From NCBI GenBank assembly GCA_031771865.1, contig JASISA010000009.1, positions 1,984,001 to 2,048,000 of the forward strand: a DNA stretch of 64,000 bases, in the 5' to 3' direction. How positions within the stretch are numbered: position 1 is the first letter of the stretch; each line of letters starts with the position of its first letter. A model generated the notes under the pieces. That model worked only from the letters and a program-made list of their open reading frames with translations. It was not told where the DNA came from and made no database searches. The stretch is from Nothophaeocryptopus gaeumannii (taxonomy: Eukaryota; Ascomycota; Dothideomycetes; Mycosphaerellales; Mycosphaerellaceae). The position numbers and the translations under genes are program-made. Of the stretch, positions 32,503-43,996 are shown one piece after another.

Positions 32503-33918
32503 ATGGACCAGAATGCGGCTGGCACAGTATCCGCACTCAAGCAACTGGCTCAGGGCGGGAGCGGAGATGGCTCGATGCTTTCTCAACTCCTGAGCAATCC
32601 CTTCTTCACAGCAGGGTTTGGTCTTGCCGGATTGGGTGCTGCTGCCCGATATGGCTCGCGAGGCCTCCGCAGAGCCGGCGAGCTGCTGAAACATCGGATG
32701 CTCGTTGATCTGGAGATCACGAGACATGACCCTTCATACGAATGGGTTCTCGGCTGGATGACCAGGCAATACCAGGCTCAACTTGCACCACCCGGAAGTC
32801 GAAAGCAGGTCGGCGCTTTTGAAGCGTTGATACAGCGATTCATGCCGCGATTGCACCATCTGCAGATCAATACGGAAGTCTTCAAGACTGCTGGTGGATC
32901 TGAACGGACTGCTTTCGCTTTGGTCCCAGGTCACGGCAGACATATCTTGAGATATAAGAATGCATTCATCTCAGTCAGCCGAGAGCGTGTTGGAAAAAGC
33001 TTCGATGATAGAGGACGACCTTTTGAAACGATCAAGCTGACGACGCTATACAACTATCGACATGTCTTCGAAGATATGTTTCAAGAAGCACATCTAATGG
33101 CAAACCAAGGAACCGAAGGCAAGACTGTAGTCTTCACAGCGAACCGGATGACATGGGAGCCTTCGGGTCAACCGAAGCGACGTCGACCTTATGAGTCCGT
33201 CGTGCTCGAAGCGGGCGTGGCAGAGCGAATTCTGAACGATGTACGGGAGTTCATCGATGCGAGGACCTGGTATCTGGATCGAGGCATCCCTTACCGGCGA
33301 GGATATCTCCTTCATGGACCGCCAGGAACGGGCAAGACGTCTTTTGTGCAAGCTCTAGCTGGCCAGATGGACTTCAACATAGCCATGTTAAGTCTCAGTC
33401 AACGGGGTCTGTCGGACGACCTTCTGAACCACTTACTGCTCAACGTGCCACATCGGACAATCATGCTTCTGGAAGACGCCGACGCTGCCTTCAGCAATCG
33501 ACGCCAAGTCGAAGCTGACGGATACAGTGGCTCTAACGTGACCTACTCCGGCCTCCTGAACGCCCTTGACGGCGTAGCAAGTGCCGAAGAGCGAATCATC
33601 TTCATGACAACAAACCACGTAGATCGATTGGACGACGCTCTGATCAGACCTGGCAGAGTCGACATGACTGTCTATCTTGGCAACGCGACAGAAGATCAGA
33701 TGGAGTGTTTGTGGGATCGCTTCTATGCGGATCGGGATCCGAAGGGAGAAGGCAAGAGCCGTTTTGTGAGGAAAGCTAGGGAGGCGGATCTGGTCGGTAA
33801 TGTCAGCACTGCGGCGCTGCAAGGTCTTTTTGTGTATAATAAGGGTGATGTTGAGGGTGCGATTGGCATGATTGATGAGTTGGTGGCGATGATACCCACA
33901 AAAGATCAGAAGACGTAG
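32503..33918 (+). CDS. bcs1: Bcs1 AAA ATPase, complex III assembly chaperone
   Basis: Single exon, 471 aa from the ATG at 32503 (the frame is open seven codons further but has no earlier ATG). A single N-terminal membrane segment (NPFFTAGFGLAGLGAAARYG) is followed by the Bcs1-specific domain (TRHDPSYEWVLGWMT) and one AAA module with Walker A GPPGTGKTSF at about residue 272, Walker B TIMLLEDADAAF, sensor FMTTNHVDRLD and arginine finger LIRPGRVDM. Bcs1 forms a heptameric ring in the mitochondrial inner membrane and translocates the folded Rieske iron-sulphur protein during cytochrome bc1 assembly. No cleavable presequence is visible, as expected for Bcs1. Confidence 0.95.
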   Translation: MDQNAAGTVSALKQLAQGGSGDGSMLSQLLSNPFFTAGFGLAGLGAAARYGSRGLRRAGELLKHRMLVDLEITRHDPSYEWVLGWMTRQYQAQLAPPGSRKQVGAFEALIQRFMPRLHHLQINTEVFKTAGGSERTAFALVPGHGRHILRYKNAFISVSRERVGKSFDDRGRPFETIKLTTLYNYRHVFEDMFQEAHLMANQGTEGKTVVFTANRMTWEPSGQPKRRRPYESVVLEAGVAERILNDVREFIDARTWYLDRGIPYRRGYLLHGPPGTGKTSFVQALAGQMDFNIAMLSLSQRGLSDDLLNHLLLNVPHRTIMLLEDADAAFSNRRQVEADGYSGSNVTYSGLLNALDGVASAEERIIFMTTNHVDRLDDALIRPGRVDMTVYLGNATEDQMECLWDRFYADRDPKGEGKSRFVRKAREADLVGNVSTAALQGLFVYNKGDVEGAIGMIDELVAMIPTKDQKT

Positions 33919-34182
33919 CGGTCATCATGTTGCACAAACAAAAGCATGCAGCTGAAATTCATATTGAGTGATTTTGAGATGATTTCTCGTATACCCGTCC
34001 TTCTCGCAAAGACGCCAAATAAGATTGCGCAGATTGCCGAGTAGGGTATCTATATATGCATTGCATGCAAGTAGCCATCATTAACAGCAACAACTCCGCG
34101 GCGCCACAAAATGCACACTTCGCTGATCAATATCAGAGAGAATACCAGTTTCAACAGATCTTGACAGCCGCTGTAAGCCTCC

Positions 34183-35727
34183 TCACTCCTCATCAGCATC
34201 CATGTTGTCACGCCTATTCCCCCCACCTTTCTTCGCCCTCCCACCAGCAATACCCCCCTTCTTCCCTTTTCCATTCCTCTCCGCCTCATTCTTCAACTCC
34301 TGGATTGCATGCCGTTGTGCCTCAGCCACTCTCGGCGCAAACACCATCACCTCATCCCTCTCACTCGCATATTCTTCCAATTTCTTTGCCAGCGCCTTCT
34401 CGATTCGCTGAAATATCTCGATATCGTACTGTGTGACGATGGAAATGGCGACACCTGATTTACCTGCACGCGCTGTTCGTCCGACGCGATGAACGTAGGT
34501 TTTACTGTCGGGCGGGAGGTCGAAGTTGAGGACGAGGTCGACGGAGGGGATATCGAGACCTCGAGCTGCGACGTCTGTTGCTACGAGGATTTCTCGACTT
34601 CCGGATTTGAATTTATTCAGAGCGCCGAGACGGGCGGATTGATTCATTTGGCCGTGGAGAGGGACGGCTGAACGACCGAGCGCGCGGAGCATGAAGGCTA
34701 TTCGTTGGGTTTCGTGGATTGTTCGTGTGAAGATGATGCAGGTCTGGCCGGCGAATTCGTTGAGGAGGTAGATGAGGTAGATGTCTTTGAATTTGTGCGG
34801 GATGAACATGTAGCGTTGCATCAGGTTCTTGACGGTTTGGTAGCTGCTACTACTGATGCTCACCCGAACGGGTTGCCGGAGGGCGGCGCGGGTGAGGCGG
34901 TCGAGTTTTGTGTTCATGGTGGCACTGAAGAGCATTGTTCGTCGTTCGGCGGGCAGCTGGCCGAGGATCTTGTCCAAGATTGGGCCAAAGTCGAGGTCAA
35001 GTAGTCTATCTGCTTCGTCCATGACGAGATATTGCAGTTTTCGCAGTGAGAAGCCTTTGGTGTTCTCCAAATGGTCCAGAAGACGTCCTGGGGTGGCAAC
35101 TACAATGTGAGGCTTCTTGGCGAGTGCTATCGACTGCGGCACCATGTCCATACCACCTACTAATACCGCACATCGTACGCTGATCAGGCTGCCCAGCGCC
35201 TCGAATTGCTGGGAGATCTGGTATGCCAGTTCTCGGGTCGGTGCCAATACCAGCCCAAACAGGGGCTGTGGCTTGTCCAGAAGAGTCTGTAATATAGGGA
35301 GCGCAAAAGCTGCTGTCTTTCCGCTTCCTGTCTCCGCCAGGCCTATCACATCTTTCCCTTCCAGTGCGATAGGTATAGACTCTCGCTGGATTGCTGTTGG
35401 CTTCGTGAAGCCCAGATTTGTGCACGCATCACAGAGCTCTTCCCGCACGCCTAGATCTGCGAAAGTCTTCTCGGCGATTTCTTCTTGCTCCTCCGCTCCA
35501 GTCTTATCAGGCTCCTCAGCTGTAGCGAATTTCGCCTCGCTCTCGTTGTCTGATATTTCGGCATGGGTTCGTTTCGTAGAAGGACTGTGGATGTTCTTGG
35601 GAAGCTTGGAGGCTTTCTTCGCGGAGACGGCAGGAGAGATGGTCTCGCTTGGGCCGTGGCTTAGCTTTCTTCTTTTAACGGCTGACATTGCTTCGTATGG
35701 TTGTGGATCGTCAATATCCATCTCCAT
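34183..35727 (-). CDS. rrp3: Rrp3-type DEAD-box rRNA helicase
   Basis: Single exon, 514 aa from the ATG at 35727. After a charged N-terminus with nuclear-signal-like KRRK, all DEAD-box motifs appear in order: Q motif (GFTKPTAIQ), I AETGSGKT, Ia PTRELA, TPGRLLD, II DEAD, III SAT, then IIFTRT, ARGLD and VI HRVGRTARAG. The end is Lys/Gly-rich (GKGKKGGIAGGRAKKGGG). Sequence and size match Rrp3/DDX47, which acts in the nucleolus on early pre-rRNA cleavages for 18S rRNA. Head-to-head with ssf1, 177 bp apart. Confidence 0.92.
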   Translation of the reverse strand: MEMDIDDPQPYEAMSAVKRRKLSHGPSETISPAVSAKKASKLPKNIHSPSTKRTHAEISDNESEAKFATAEEPDKTGAEEQEEIAEKTFADLGVREELCDACTNLGFTKPTAIQRESIPIALEGKDVIGLAETGSGKTAAFALPILQTLLDKPQPLFGLVLAPTRELAYQISQQFEALGSLISVRCAVLVGGMDMVPQSIALAKKPHIVVATPGRLLDHLENTKGFSLRKLQYLVMDEADRLLDLDFGPILDKILGQLPAERRTMLFSATMNTKLDRLTRAALRQPVRVSISSSSYQTVKNLMQRYMFIPHKFKDIYLIYLLNEFAGQTCIIFTRTIHETQRIAFMLRALGRSAVPLHGQMNQSARLGALNKFKSGSREILVATDVAARGLDIPSVDLVLNFDLPPDSKTYVHRVGRTARAGKSGVAISIVTQYDIEIFQRIEKALAKKLEEYASERDEVMVFAPRVAEAQRHAIQELKNEAERNGKGKKGGIAGGRAKKGGGNRRDNMDADEE

Positions 35728-35904
35728 CACGAAAAGTTCTCGAGTGGCTCGAAGTGTGGAGGCTTAGAATATTGCCCTGCAGCAGGCGGATGGATCCGCT
35801 CTAGCGTGCCGCTAAAAAGTTTCGGTTCGGAAGATCTTCTTGAAATCTGGAGCTCTGCTTGTCGCTGTCGTAACATCCAATTGCTCGCTGTATACGAATT
35901 GATC
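35728..35904. promoter_or_regulatory. Short bidirectional promoter, rrp3 / ssf1
   Basis: Only 177 bp separate the ATGs of two ribosome-biogenesis genes. Co-regulation through shared elements is inferred from layout; I could not name a motif with confidence. Confidence 0.55.
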
Positions 35905-37272
35905 ATGGCGAAGAAGAGGGTAAAGAAAAGGACGCATGTTGGCACGACCAAAGGTGGCCTGCCACAAGGTCACGCGGGCCACAATGCCGGCAAATCGGGC
36001 TCACGTGCGCCGAAGAGCATGGTCATAAGGGTTGGAGCATCAGAAGTCGGGCATAGCGTGTCGCAACTCGTGCACGATGTCAGGAGGATGATGGAGCCTG
36101 ATACCGCTTCAAGGCTGAAAGAGAGGAGGAGCAACAAGCTGCGCGACTACACGAGCATGGCGGGACCACTGGGCATAACACATTTGATGCTTTTCAGCAA
36201 GAGTGAGACTGGCAACACGAATCTGCGACTAGCAGCGACACCGCGAGGGCCGACATTACATTTCAGAGTGGAGAAGTACAGTTTGTGCAAGGATATATAC
36301 CAGAGCATGAAGAGACCCAAGAGCGGAGGCAGCGAATACTTGGCAGCACCACTGCTGGTCATGAACAACTTCAACTCGAAGCAGGAGGAGAACGGAGAGC
36401 ACAAGGCCAGGACGCCGAAGCACTTGGAAGAATTGGCGACGCACATGTTCCAGTCGCTGTTCCCGCCCATCAATCCAACGAATACACCTCTCAAGGGAAT
36501 CAAGCGAGTCCTTCTTCTCGATCGATTGCCTCAAGACCCGACATCCGACTCAGCGAACTACGTACTCAACGTCCGACATTTTGCGATCGAGACGCGAACT
36601 GCAAAGTCTGTGCCCAAAGCGTTGAGAAGATTAGATGCGGCAGAGCGACTATCACATGCTGGGAAGAGGAAACGAGGCGCACTTCCAAACCTAGGTAAGC
36701 TGAATGATGTCTCTGATTATCTGCTTGACCCACACGCCGCAGATGGCTTCACGTCCGGGTCGGAGTCAGAGCCTGAGACAGATGCCGAGGTGGAGATCAC
36801 AACGACGAAAGAGAGGAAGGTGCAAAAGCGGCGGCCACAAAAAGAAGGCGAGGGAAGACGGGATCCTGCCAGGAATGTCGAGAAAAAGGCAATCAAGCTA
36901 TACGAGCTTGGGCCACGACTAAAGCTGCGGTTGACGAAGGTCGAAGATGGCATGTGCACAGGAAAGGTCATGTGGCATGAATACATCCACAAGAGCAAGG
37001 AGGAGGTCAAGGCGATGGAAAAGGCGCATGAGCAAAGACGGCAAGAGAAGGAGAAGAGGAAAGCAGAGCAAAGAGCGAATGTGGAACGAAAGAAGGCCGA
37101 GAAAGCGGCGAGGAAAGCGAATGGCGAGGAGGTGGAGGACGACGATGAAGATGAGGAGATGGAAGATGTCTCCGACGAAGACGATCAGTGGGCAGACGAG
37201 GATGACATGGAGGATGATGAGTACACTGGTCCGGGGGGTGAAGAAGAAGTGAGTGACGATGAGATGGGATAG
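35905..37272 (+). CDS. ssf1: Ssf1/Peter Pan Brix-domain ribosome assembly factor
   Basis: Single exon, 455 aa from the ATG at 35905; the frame is open upstream to 35701, but MAKKRVKKRTHVGTTKGG is the family-like start. The Brix domain spans about residues 30-345 (SMVIRVGASEVGHSVSQLVH, LRDYTSMAGPLGITHLMLFS, ATPRGPTLHFRVEKYSLCKD, then YELGPRLKLRLTKVEDGM near its end). A long Lys/Glu-rich helix and an acidic tail (EDDDEDEEMEDVSDEDDQW) follow. Ssf1/PPAN binds 27S pre-rRNA in the nucleolus with Rrp14/Rrp15 for 60S assembly. Confidence 0.92.
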   Translation: MAKKRVKKRTHVGTTKGGLPQGHAGHNAGKSGSRAPKSMVIRVGASEVGHSVSQLVHDVRRMMEPDTASRLKERRSNKLRDYTSMAGPLGITHLMLFSKSETGNTNLRLAATPRGPTLHFRVEKYSLCKDIYQSMKRPKSGGSEYLAAPLLVMNNFNSKQEENGEHKARTPKHLEELATHMFQSLFPPINPTNTPLKGIKRVLLLDRLPQDPTSDSANYVLNVRHFAIETRTAKSVPKALRRLDAAERLSHAGKRKRGALPNLGKLNDVSDYLLDPHAADGFTSGSESEPETDAEVEITTTKERKVQKRRPQKEGEGRRDPARNVEKKAIKLYELGPRLKLRLTKVEDGMCTGKVMWHEYIHKSKEEVKAMEKAHEQRRQEKEKRKAEQRANVERKKAEKAARKANGEEVEDDDEDEEMEDVSDEDDQWADEDDMEDDEYTGPGGEEEVSDDEMG

Positions 37273-39308
37273 CTGTGACGAGCTTCACAAGTTGCAGTCT
37301 ACACAATGCACAACATACTGTAATAGGGCCCAAAGGTTTTGATCAGTACTCTCGACTCAGGTCTCAGGCTCGTGCGTCGGCTACCAAGGCGCATGATGGG
37401 CGCCGGAAAAGGTATCTTGATCAATGGGAGACATACTAGCCCAAAGCCGTGTTCCTCTTTCAACCCGTGTACCTGGTCGTGACTAAGCAAACAAACCTCA
37501 AGCCCCAGCTGCAGTCCTGCGTGAGCGCACCGCTGCTGCACCAACCAGGTTGAATCGCTTGTTTGAACGTCAACCATCGACATCGAGGCCGCCAAATTCT
37601 GGACGAACAAGAGCTACGGGACACATGGTCAGGGAACAGAGCAAGGCACGGCTGTGCAAGCGGGCGATGCACTGTCCGCACTGGGCTTGGGGTTCGGCCT
37701 GACGCAGAGCCTCAAAAAGAAGGCAACGAGCCTTGCCGCCCTCCTGCCGAGCACGATCGTCACGCGCGGGACTTGAAGACGAGCTGGCCTAGACACTGAG
37801 GTCCGTACAACCAGTCCACGGAACCCGATGGCGAAAAATCTACCTCAGATGGTAGAGCGGCGCATTGGGACATTCTACACGCTGCCCCTATCTTGGCTTG
37901 TACCTGCAGAACGAGTATTCGAAAAGCCCGGTCTGCTCTAGCACTAGGCATGAGGTCATTTGCGGTATCCCCTTGATTAGAACTCAAGACCAAGCGCGTC
38001 CTTCCATGAGCATCATCGCGTTGGAGCCCAGCACGACCTAAGGAGCTGGTGATGAAGGACCGTCGGTGCTAGTGCTGCTGACGTGGACAGTACGGCGTCT
38101 CCATTGCCTCCTTATCCTCTGGCGTGAGGGCAAGCAGCAGCTTGCCGAAGGAAGCGGAATGCAGAGCGAGGGACGTTGCATGCCCACCGAGGAGGAACGC
38201 TCGCGCTGGACCACTTCTTTCACAGGAGGTCAAACAAGCTACGCTTGCCGCAACTTCTCTCCGAGAACTCACTGCTGCAGAGTGCAGGGCATGTCACAGG
38301 AACGCGACCCGCTGCGTGAGCACTGCCTACCCATCAAGATGTCGGAAAGTTGGGTAGACAAGGGATCCTGGTCAGGCATCGGCGTAGACAAGTCGGTCGT
38401 ACACAAGCGTGACATCACATGAGATCTTACGGCCAGGCTATGCGTGGGCGGAGGTCTGGTAGTGGCTCCCTTTTTCCAGGCCTACCAATACATTTGCTGT
38501 TTCAAAGGATCGCCTTAATGCAGGAGCCGACGACCAAGTCGTTCTGCGGCGCTAAACCTTAATTGCGCCGGGGAACTGGAGGGTGTTCGCGACTCTTCCT
38601 GCCTGTCCCAGCATGCGTGTACCCACAAGCCCTGCTCCAACTGGTTCAACCCATCATGTAGCTTCCGAGATTCTCTGTACCGGCTTGGATGAGTTGGTGT
38701 ATCCCAAATCGGCGTTTCTTTCCTAGGACAGGCCTGTTATCCTGAATTCTGAGACATCCGGCACGTTCGTTGGCTGCCATTCCTTTGCACATCGTACGGT
38801 GTCGTTAATCTTTCGTTTCTGCCACTATTTCAGCGACCGACAGGCCATGCCCAACGTGCCGCCAAGCTTACCGGTGAACGCAGGATACACACCTCCATCG
38901 CATAATACCCGCCATCGCCACGCGATGGTCAGGTCCCATTGGATGGTATAGTTGATATGTAGCTACTGCTGCAACTGTTGACGTTGCGAGCGTAGCAAAT
39001 TGTGCATTACCTGGCCCGACCTCCGCTTGCAGTTCCGACTCACTTCGATGCTGATGTAGCTTTCTCAACACTGTTTCTTCAACATCCCTGCCTGCATCCA
39101 TTGCCCTCTTCTTCATGAGGCGTAAGAGACCTGTCGCTATCCACTGACATGTCTTTAGGACCCTCTCTCGCGGCCCTTTTCTTTCCACAGAACACCGCAT
39201 TAGGTACTTCTTCATCAAAGCTCGCCTCCTGTCACGCAACCAAGGTGTACCTTTTCCATCAAGCTACGCGTCCACCCTAAGCTATCCGAGAACACCTCAC
39301 TATTCAAT
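37273..39308. other. 2-kb stretch without an assignable gene
   Basis: Between ssf1 and the first finger-protein gene; it marks the change from dense housekeeping genes to the sparse middle region. Frames such as 38066-38422 (+) and 38868-39239 (-) were read and lack recognisable motifs. A CTCAGATGGTAGAGC segment at about 37838 resembles a tRNA D-arm but has no matching acceptor or T-arm. Confidence 0.35.
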
Positions 39309-41284
39309 ATGGCAACACAAGCAGACATCGTACTTTGGAGCATCGAATTCTCCACGATGTACCACGTAGTATCAAATACCTTCCACTGCCAAAATTCGAA
39401 CTCGCGCACTCGCAGTTCTGCAAGCAGCAGCTGTACGCCCGGTTATACATGTGGACCTGCAGCGCTCTCCGTCACAGACACCTCCGAGGCCTCTCACGCA
39501 GCAGAGATGCCGAGTCGTACATCGAATCCCCGTTCCATCACACCTCGGCCACCACCCGGACGTACGACAAGGGGACGCCAAATGAGTCTTGTAGCAACCG
39601 CCCAATCAGGCATTGCTCACGATATTCATACCACTGCGATCCAGATCTGGAGAGACGAACACTACGTACCACTAGCAACCCCGGAAAGGACCAGAAAAGA
39701 GCATATCGAGGTGCAGGTTGCTCGTGTCGATAGCTTTTTCACCGTGCCTGAAGGACCTGACGGTACTAGACCCCCGGATGCGACTATCGCGCGCTCTTCA
39801 GGTCTAGCAAGATCATCGTGTCCCACAACTCCTAGGCAGCTGGCCAGGTGCCCAACTGCTGACAATCGAGACGTGAAAGATGCCACATCGAGTTTCTGCA
39901 GCACACCAAGTGAATCTCCAAGCATTTTGGCGGAACCATCTGACAATCCTGGCCAAGCTGGCGGCTCGTATGGCCAGGGCGGTGCCTTCAACTCTACCGG
40001 GGCCAGTGGCTGGTCTTACAACTTTGAACATGGTCCAAATCAGCAGGCAGAACGGTCTTTCCAACGACGTTCGGGCGGCCCGAGTGGTACAGGCGGCCCA
40101 CCTCCGCCACAGGGCCCTCCTGACAACATTCCACAATCGTCAGACACCCGCAAGAAATGGAGAGCCCGATTCCAATGTGTCTTTTGTGGTACACAACATG
40201 AGACCGAAAATTGTGCCAAGTCCAAAGCCAAGCTCTACGTCTCTGAACTAAGGTCGGTCAACCACAACACGATTTGGACGTCGACTAACAACTCAGCAGG
40301 CCACATCATGAGACTCATGGGTTTTATTACTGTACAAAATGTTTCAAGTGGTTTGAATCTGCAGCCGATCGCCAATTTCACGAAAAGCACAATGATGACT
40401 GCCGTTTTCAGTGCGTCTCACGAGACTGTCACAACTGCTGGAACCTGGCATTTAGGGAATGCGGACACAGTGAGAACGAGCAGCGCTGGATCTACGTCCA
40501 ATTGTGCCTTATTGCCGCGCAAAGATTCGACTTCTCATATCCTAATGGCATTCCCGATCCCGGCCCTGCCGTAGAAGAAGAACACGCCTCAGCGAAGCGT
40601 GGCCCGAGCCAGCTTGCATCGGCTCGGAGCTCTCAATCGGAGCTGTACAGCACCGTGTTGACTCCTAGCCCTTCTAATAGCCATCAACCAAGTTCAGGGT
40701 CAAGCAACAAGACAGACTCTGGTTTGCGCAATCTCGTTCGGCAGGTTTCGCAATTGGCAGAGGATCTGGAGCCATTGAAATTCATCGGAGACGACACCTT
40801 CGCTGTAGCTCGACAGGGTCTCTCGCAGGCCTTATACAGCCTTCAAGACCTGAAGTCACAACTTTTTATTGGCGTCAGCAGTATGACAAGGACCAACATG
40901 AGCTCGATGCAGCTTCAGGAGTCGATACTGGGTAGGACTGCCAGCCAGTTTGGACCTGGCACTGCCAGCTTTATGCACACTGCACCTCCGAGTCACGCCT
41001 CTGGTCCAAGTTCCTCCGTTGCGCCAAATGGCTTCCTCTCGGCGGATCATTCAATGCATTACGGTTCAGTTCAAGGACTTTCGCAGCCATCTCGTATCAA
41101 CAACCAGACAGCACATACTGGCAGCAGCTTTGCTCCCTCTGGATTGAATCCCCAGGCAGACTGTTATGAGCCTTCCGATACGGTTCATCGAACGGAGCAA
41201 GACGATCGGCCCCACGATGTGGAGTGGGATCCTCGCACACAGGGCAAAGGCAAAAACCAGATGCCTCGTCATCCTCCTCACTAA
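39309..41284 (+). CDS. Finger-protein paralogue A (C2H2-like module)
   Basis: Exons 39309-40252 and 40300-41284 with a 47-nt intron (GTCGGT donor, GACTAAC branch, GCAG acceptor, phase 2); 642 aa. The N-terminal half is Ser/Thr/Pro-rich. The module starts ARFQCVFCGTQHETENC, runs to SELR at the intron, and continues PHHETHGFYYCTKCFKWF, then H and C spacing to CRFQCVSRDCHNC. It matches the same module in B and C in order and in the intron site. This resembles a finger type widespread in uncharacterised Pezizomycotina proteins. After it lies a helical segment (GLRNLVRQVSQLAEDLEPLK) and a long polar tail. No extra N-terminal finger as in B. Convergent with B. Nuclear role is likely but not shown. 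Confidence 0.7.
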
Positions 41285-41520
41285 CGACGGAACGGGCGTT
41301 TGGCGAAATCGGCGTTTGGAAGGTAAAGATTGAGAGACACGGGTAGCAGCAATGCACCAAAAAGGCCTTACTTCAAAATTCTGTACATGAAAATGATGAT
41401 TTCAAGGCTCGCTATGGGTACTGTAATTTCGATGCCAACGGATTAGTAACGAGACAAACGTACGCGAAAGATTGTCGTGATAGTGATGAAATGATGTAGA
41501 CTGTAAATATATGTACATAC
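41251..41520 (+). repeat. Duplicated A-gene 3' end, copy 1
   Basis: From the last 11 codons of gene A through its 3' UTR. The copy at 46657-46930 shares long near-identical runs (for example CGGAACGGGCGTTTGGCGAA, GGTAGCAGCAATGCAC, ACAAACGTAC), then diverges. Both copies lie on the plus strand and end just short of the 3' end of a minus-strand paralogue (B or C). Confidence 0.85.
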
Positions 41521-41599
41521 AGATTGCAAATGTTAAGCTTTGCAAACGTTGTCGATAAAAGGGTCTAGCTTGAATATATACGACGAATCCAACCCCTCA

Positions 41600-43996
41600 T
41601 CAATCTAACGCATCAAGTCCACTCTCATCATCGCCTTCATCGCCACCAGTGCCCGTGGTATAGCTTTCGGGCGCAGATGGTGGAGGTATGTTCAACCACT
41701 GCTCAGTGCCAGAGTTTGAAAAGCGACATTGGTCAGCCGGACTCCAAGACTGTTCCGATCCAAACGTGGATAATTGCGGTGGGACGGATGGGCTGGAGTA
41801 TGATGGTGTTTGGCTTGGAGTTGGAGTGTGGAGATTCCAGTTCTGCATAGGCACATTGAGATGGGCGTGATCCATGGGCAGTGCGTTGTCACTGAGTGCT
41901 CGAAGTGCTGCTTGTGGGACGCCATCGTTGTGGACGTGGATGTTCGGTGGAGGGGCGAAGTTGTTTGGAATCGTAATATCGAAGTCAGTGTTGCCGATGT
42001 TCATCCAGCTGGCATCGCCTGTGAAGCTTGGATCCACAAGCGTAGGCTGCGTGGGAATGCTATTCGATGGTCCAGTTTGAGGTGCCTGAGGTTGATGCGG
42101 CAAGCTGTTTTGCAAGCCCTCCCAAGGACACTCAGTCGGCATCGTTAGCTCCAGTATTGTCCCCGTCATTGTCATGATGTTTCGCCATCTGTCCAGAGTC
42201 CGTTCCCCGGGATGCGAGATCAGTCGCCCATACTCACGGATAAGCATGTCAATCCATCGCATTCGATCATGGTCAGCAAGTGGATCTTGTTCGCTCGAGA
42301 CGGCAGACTGTGCCATCACATGCTCGTGCATTTCCCATGTCATTTGCTCCCAAGCAGGACTGGGGCTATTTACATATTGCCAGAGCGTAGTGGCAAGTGC
42401 TAGCAGGCGAGACATCGCATCATTATGGACTGGCATAGTGAATATGCTCTGCAGGTTAGCACCAGTGGTAGCTTCTGCGTCTGCATGCGGAAGAGGGGAA
42501 ACGGCATCAGGGAGACCGATTACCTGCGCTGCTTGCTGGTTCTGAGACATGGGGTGGTAATGAGGCAGTTGGGGAGGAAATTTTGCACGGCCTCGTTAGG
42601 GTCCGGCACCCATTCGTGCCGGTTCAAGCCCCAGACAAGTCGGAAAAGCCATCTCCAGATCGCGTCCTGGGAGTTGTGATGCCCGTGATCGCAAGGTTCG
42701 TTCGTTGGACGAGATGTCGTGTAGTTGGGGCAGTCTTCAGTAACACACATGAAATGGCAAGGTCCAGTATCCTTATGCGCGTCTACTTGCGACGCATCAT
42801 CGAAGTCATGCCTGAAGCACTTGGTGCAGTAGTGGAATCGTCCACGTGCTAGGACGTCGCTGTGACAGTTGCCATGATGAACACTGCAAGAGGTATCAGT
42901 ATCATTCGAATGTGAAATTGCAGAAGCCTTACCGCATTTGACAGATGTACGAATGCTTCTTCCTGCAATGTCTGGTAGTGTCGTCTCCGAGGCCCCAGAG
43001 ATGTCGCACGCATGGGTATTTTGCAGGAGGTATCGCAGCAGGTGTAGCGGACTGCGGCCGAGAGGAAAGCTTGTGGCGATTAGGTCCATTCCTCCGTGGG
43101 TGCTTGCCTGAGCGGTAAGAGTTTGGGATGCCGAAGCTACTGCTATTGAAGCCCGGATGGCCTGCAAATGCGCCAGCAGAAAAGTTCCCTTGTCCAGAGT
43201 TGGCGTCTACAGGGTCTGGTGGCGCATGGGTCCCGAGAGGTAAGGAAGCAGATCTACCGACATCAGTGACAAGAGGGCGATCCTGCATCGAACGTCCGCA
43301 ACCGGGCGTCGCGGAATCGACCAATCCAGCTCTGCCTTTGTCAAAGCCAGTAAGGATTGGTGGTTGTTCATGCTCGGGACCGAGGTTGTGCAGCAGCTCT
43401 CGAGGGTTTCGAAGTCCAATGCCGCTATCAGCAAGCTCATGATCGGACTCAATGCTCTGCACACACGAGGTATCTGCATGCTCAGGTTCACGCTTCATGT
43501 GACATTTCCCATGCATCTCTGAGTCGAAGACAGACAAAGACCACTCATTGGATGGCAGCCGTGATCTCAGAGTGCTTTTTGAATGGCGCGAGTAGCTTGT
43601 GAAGTCATGACCTCCTGCCCGGACACGCGAGCTGCCATCATTGACCGTTGACCTACATAGAAGTCAGCCACACACTTCCACTCGCAAGATGTGCTCAACT
43701 GGTCTGCCGCACGCCTTGACCAACTTGCGTTCGTCCATTGTAGCGTGACGGCGTTTGACGTGCGTTCGAAAGTGGTCAAGTCGTGTCCATATGTTCGAGT
43801 TTGTGCAGCTTTGAGCTGCACACTGGTAGAAGCACTGGTCACCCAGCTCCGGACTCACGAGAGGTTTGGACTTCTTATGACGCTCCAGGTCAGACCGCCT
43901 CTTGAATCCGGACACATGGTCACAACCGTCTAATCCGCAAAACCATCGGTTTCGGCCTCTCCTTGAGCCAGACGTGTGTGAAGTGGTGAGTCCCAT
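41600..43996 (-). CDS. Finger-protein paralogue B with extra paired C2H2 fingers
   Basis: Proposed exons on the minus strand: 43996-43725, 43652-42933, 42883-42589, 42541-41600 (introns 72, 49, 47 nt); about 742 aa. The second intron (GTAAGG...TTGCAG, phase 2) is the best supported. The first (GTTGGT) and third (GTGCAA) have weaker donors but are required by frame. Domains: paired C2H2 near the start (WFCGLDGCDHV with RRSDLERHKK; YQCAAQSCTNS with HFRTHVKRRH); polar linker; shared module (AKYPCVRHLWGLGDDTTRHC, intron, VHHGNCHSD, FHYCTKCFRHDF, CHFMCVTEDCPNY); a WRWLFRLVWGL segment; a helical domain (MSRLLALATTLWQYVN); acidic end. The start at 43996 is the first ATG before the fingers. Probably a DNA-binding nuclear protein. 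Confidence 0.65.

Noticed and set aside
37835..37925. tRNA-like D-arm CTCAGATGGTAGAGC
   Set aside because: No pairing acceptor stem, no anticodon arm at the right spacing, no T-arm GGTTCGA-type loop.
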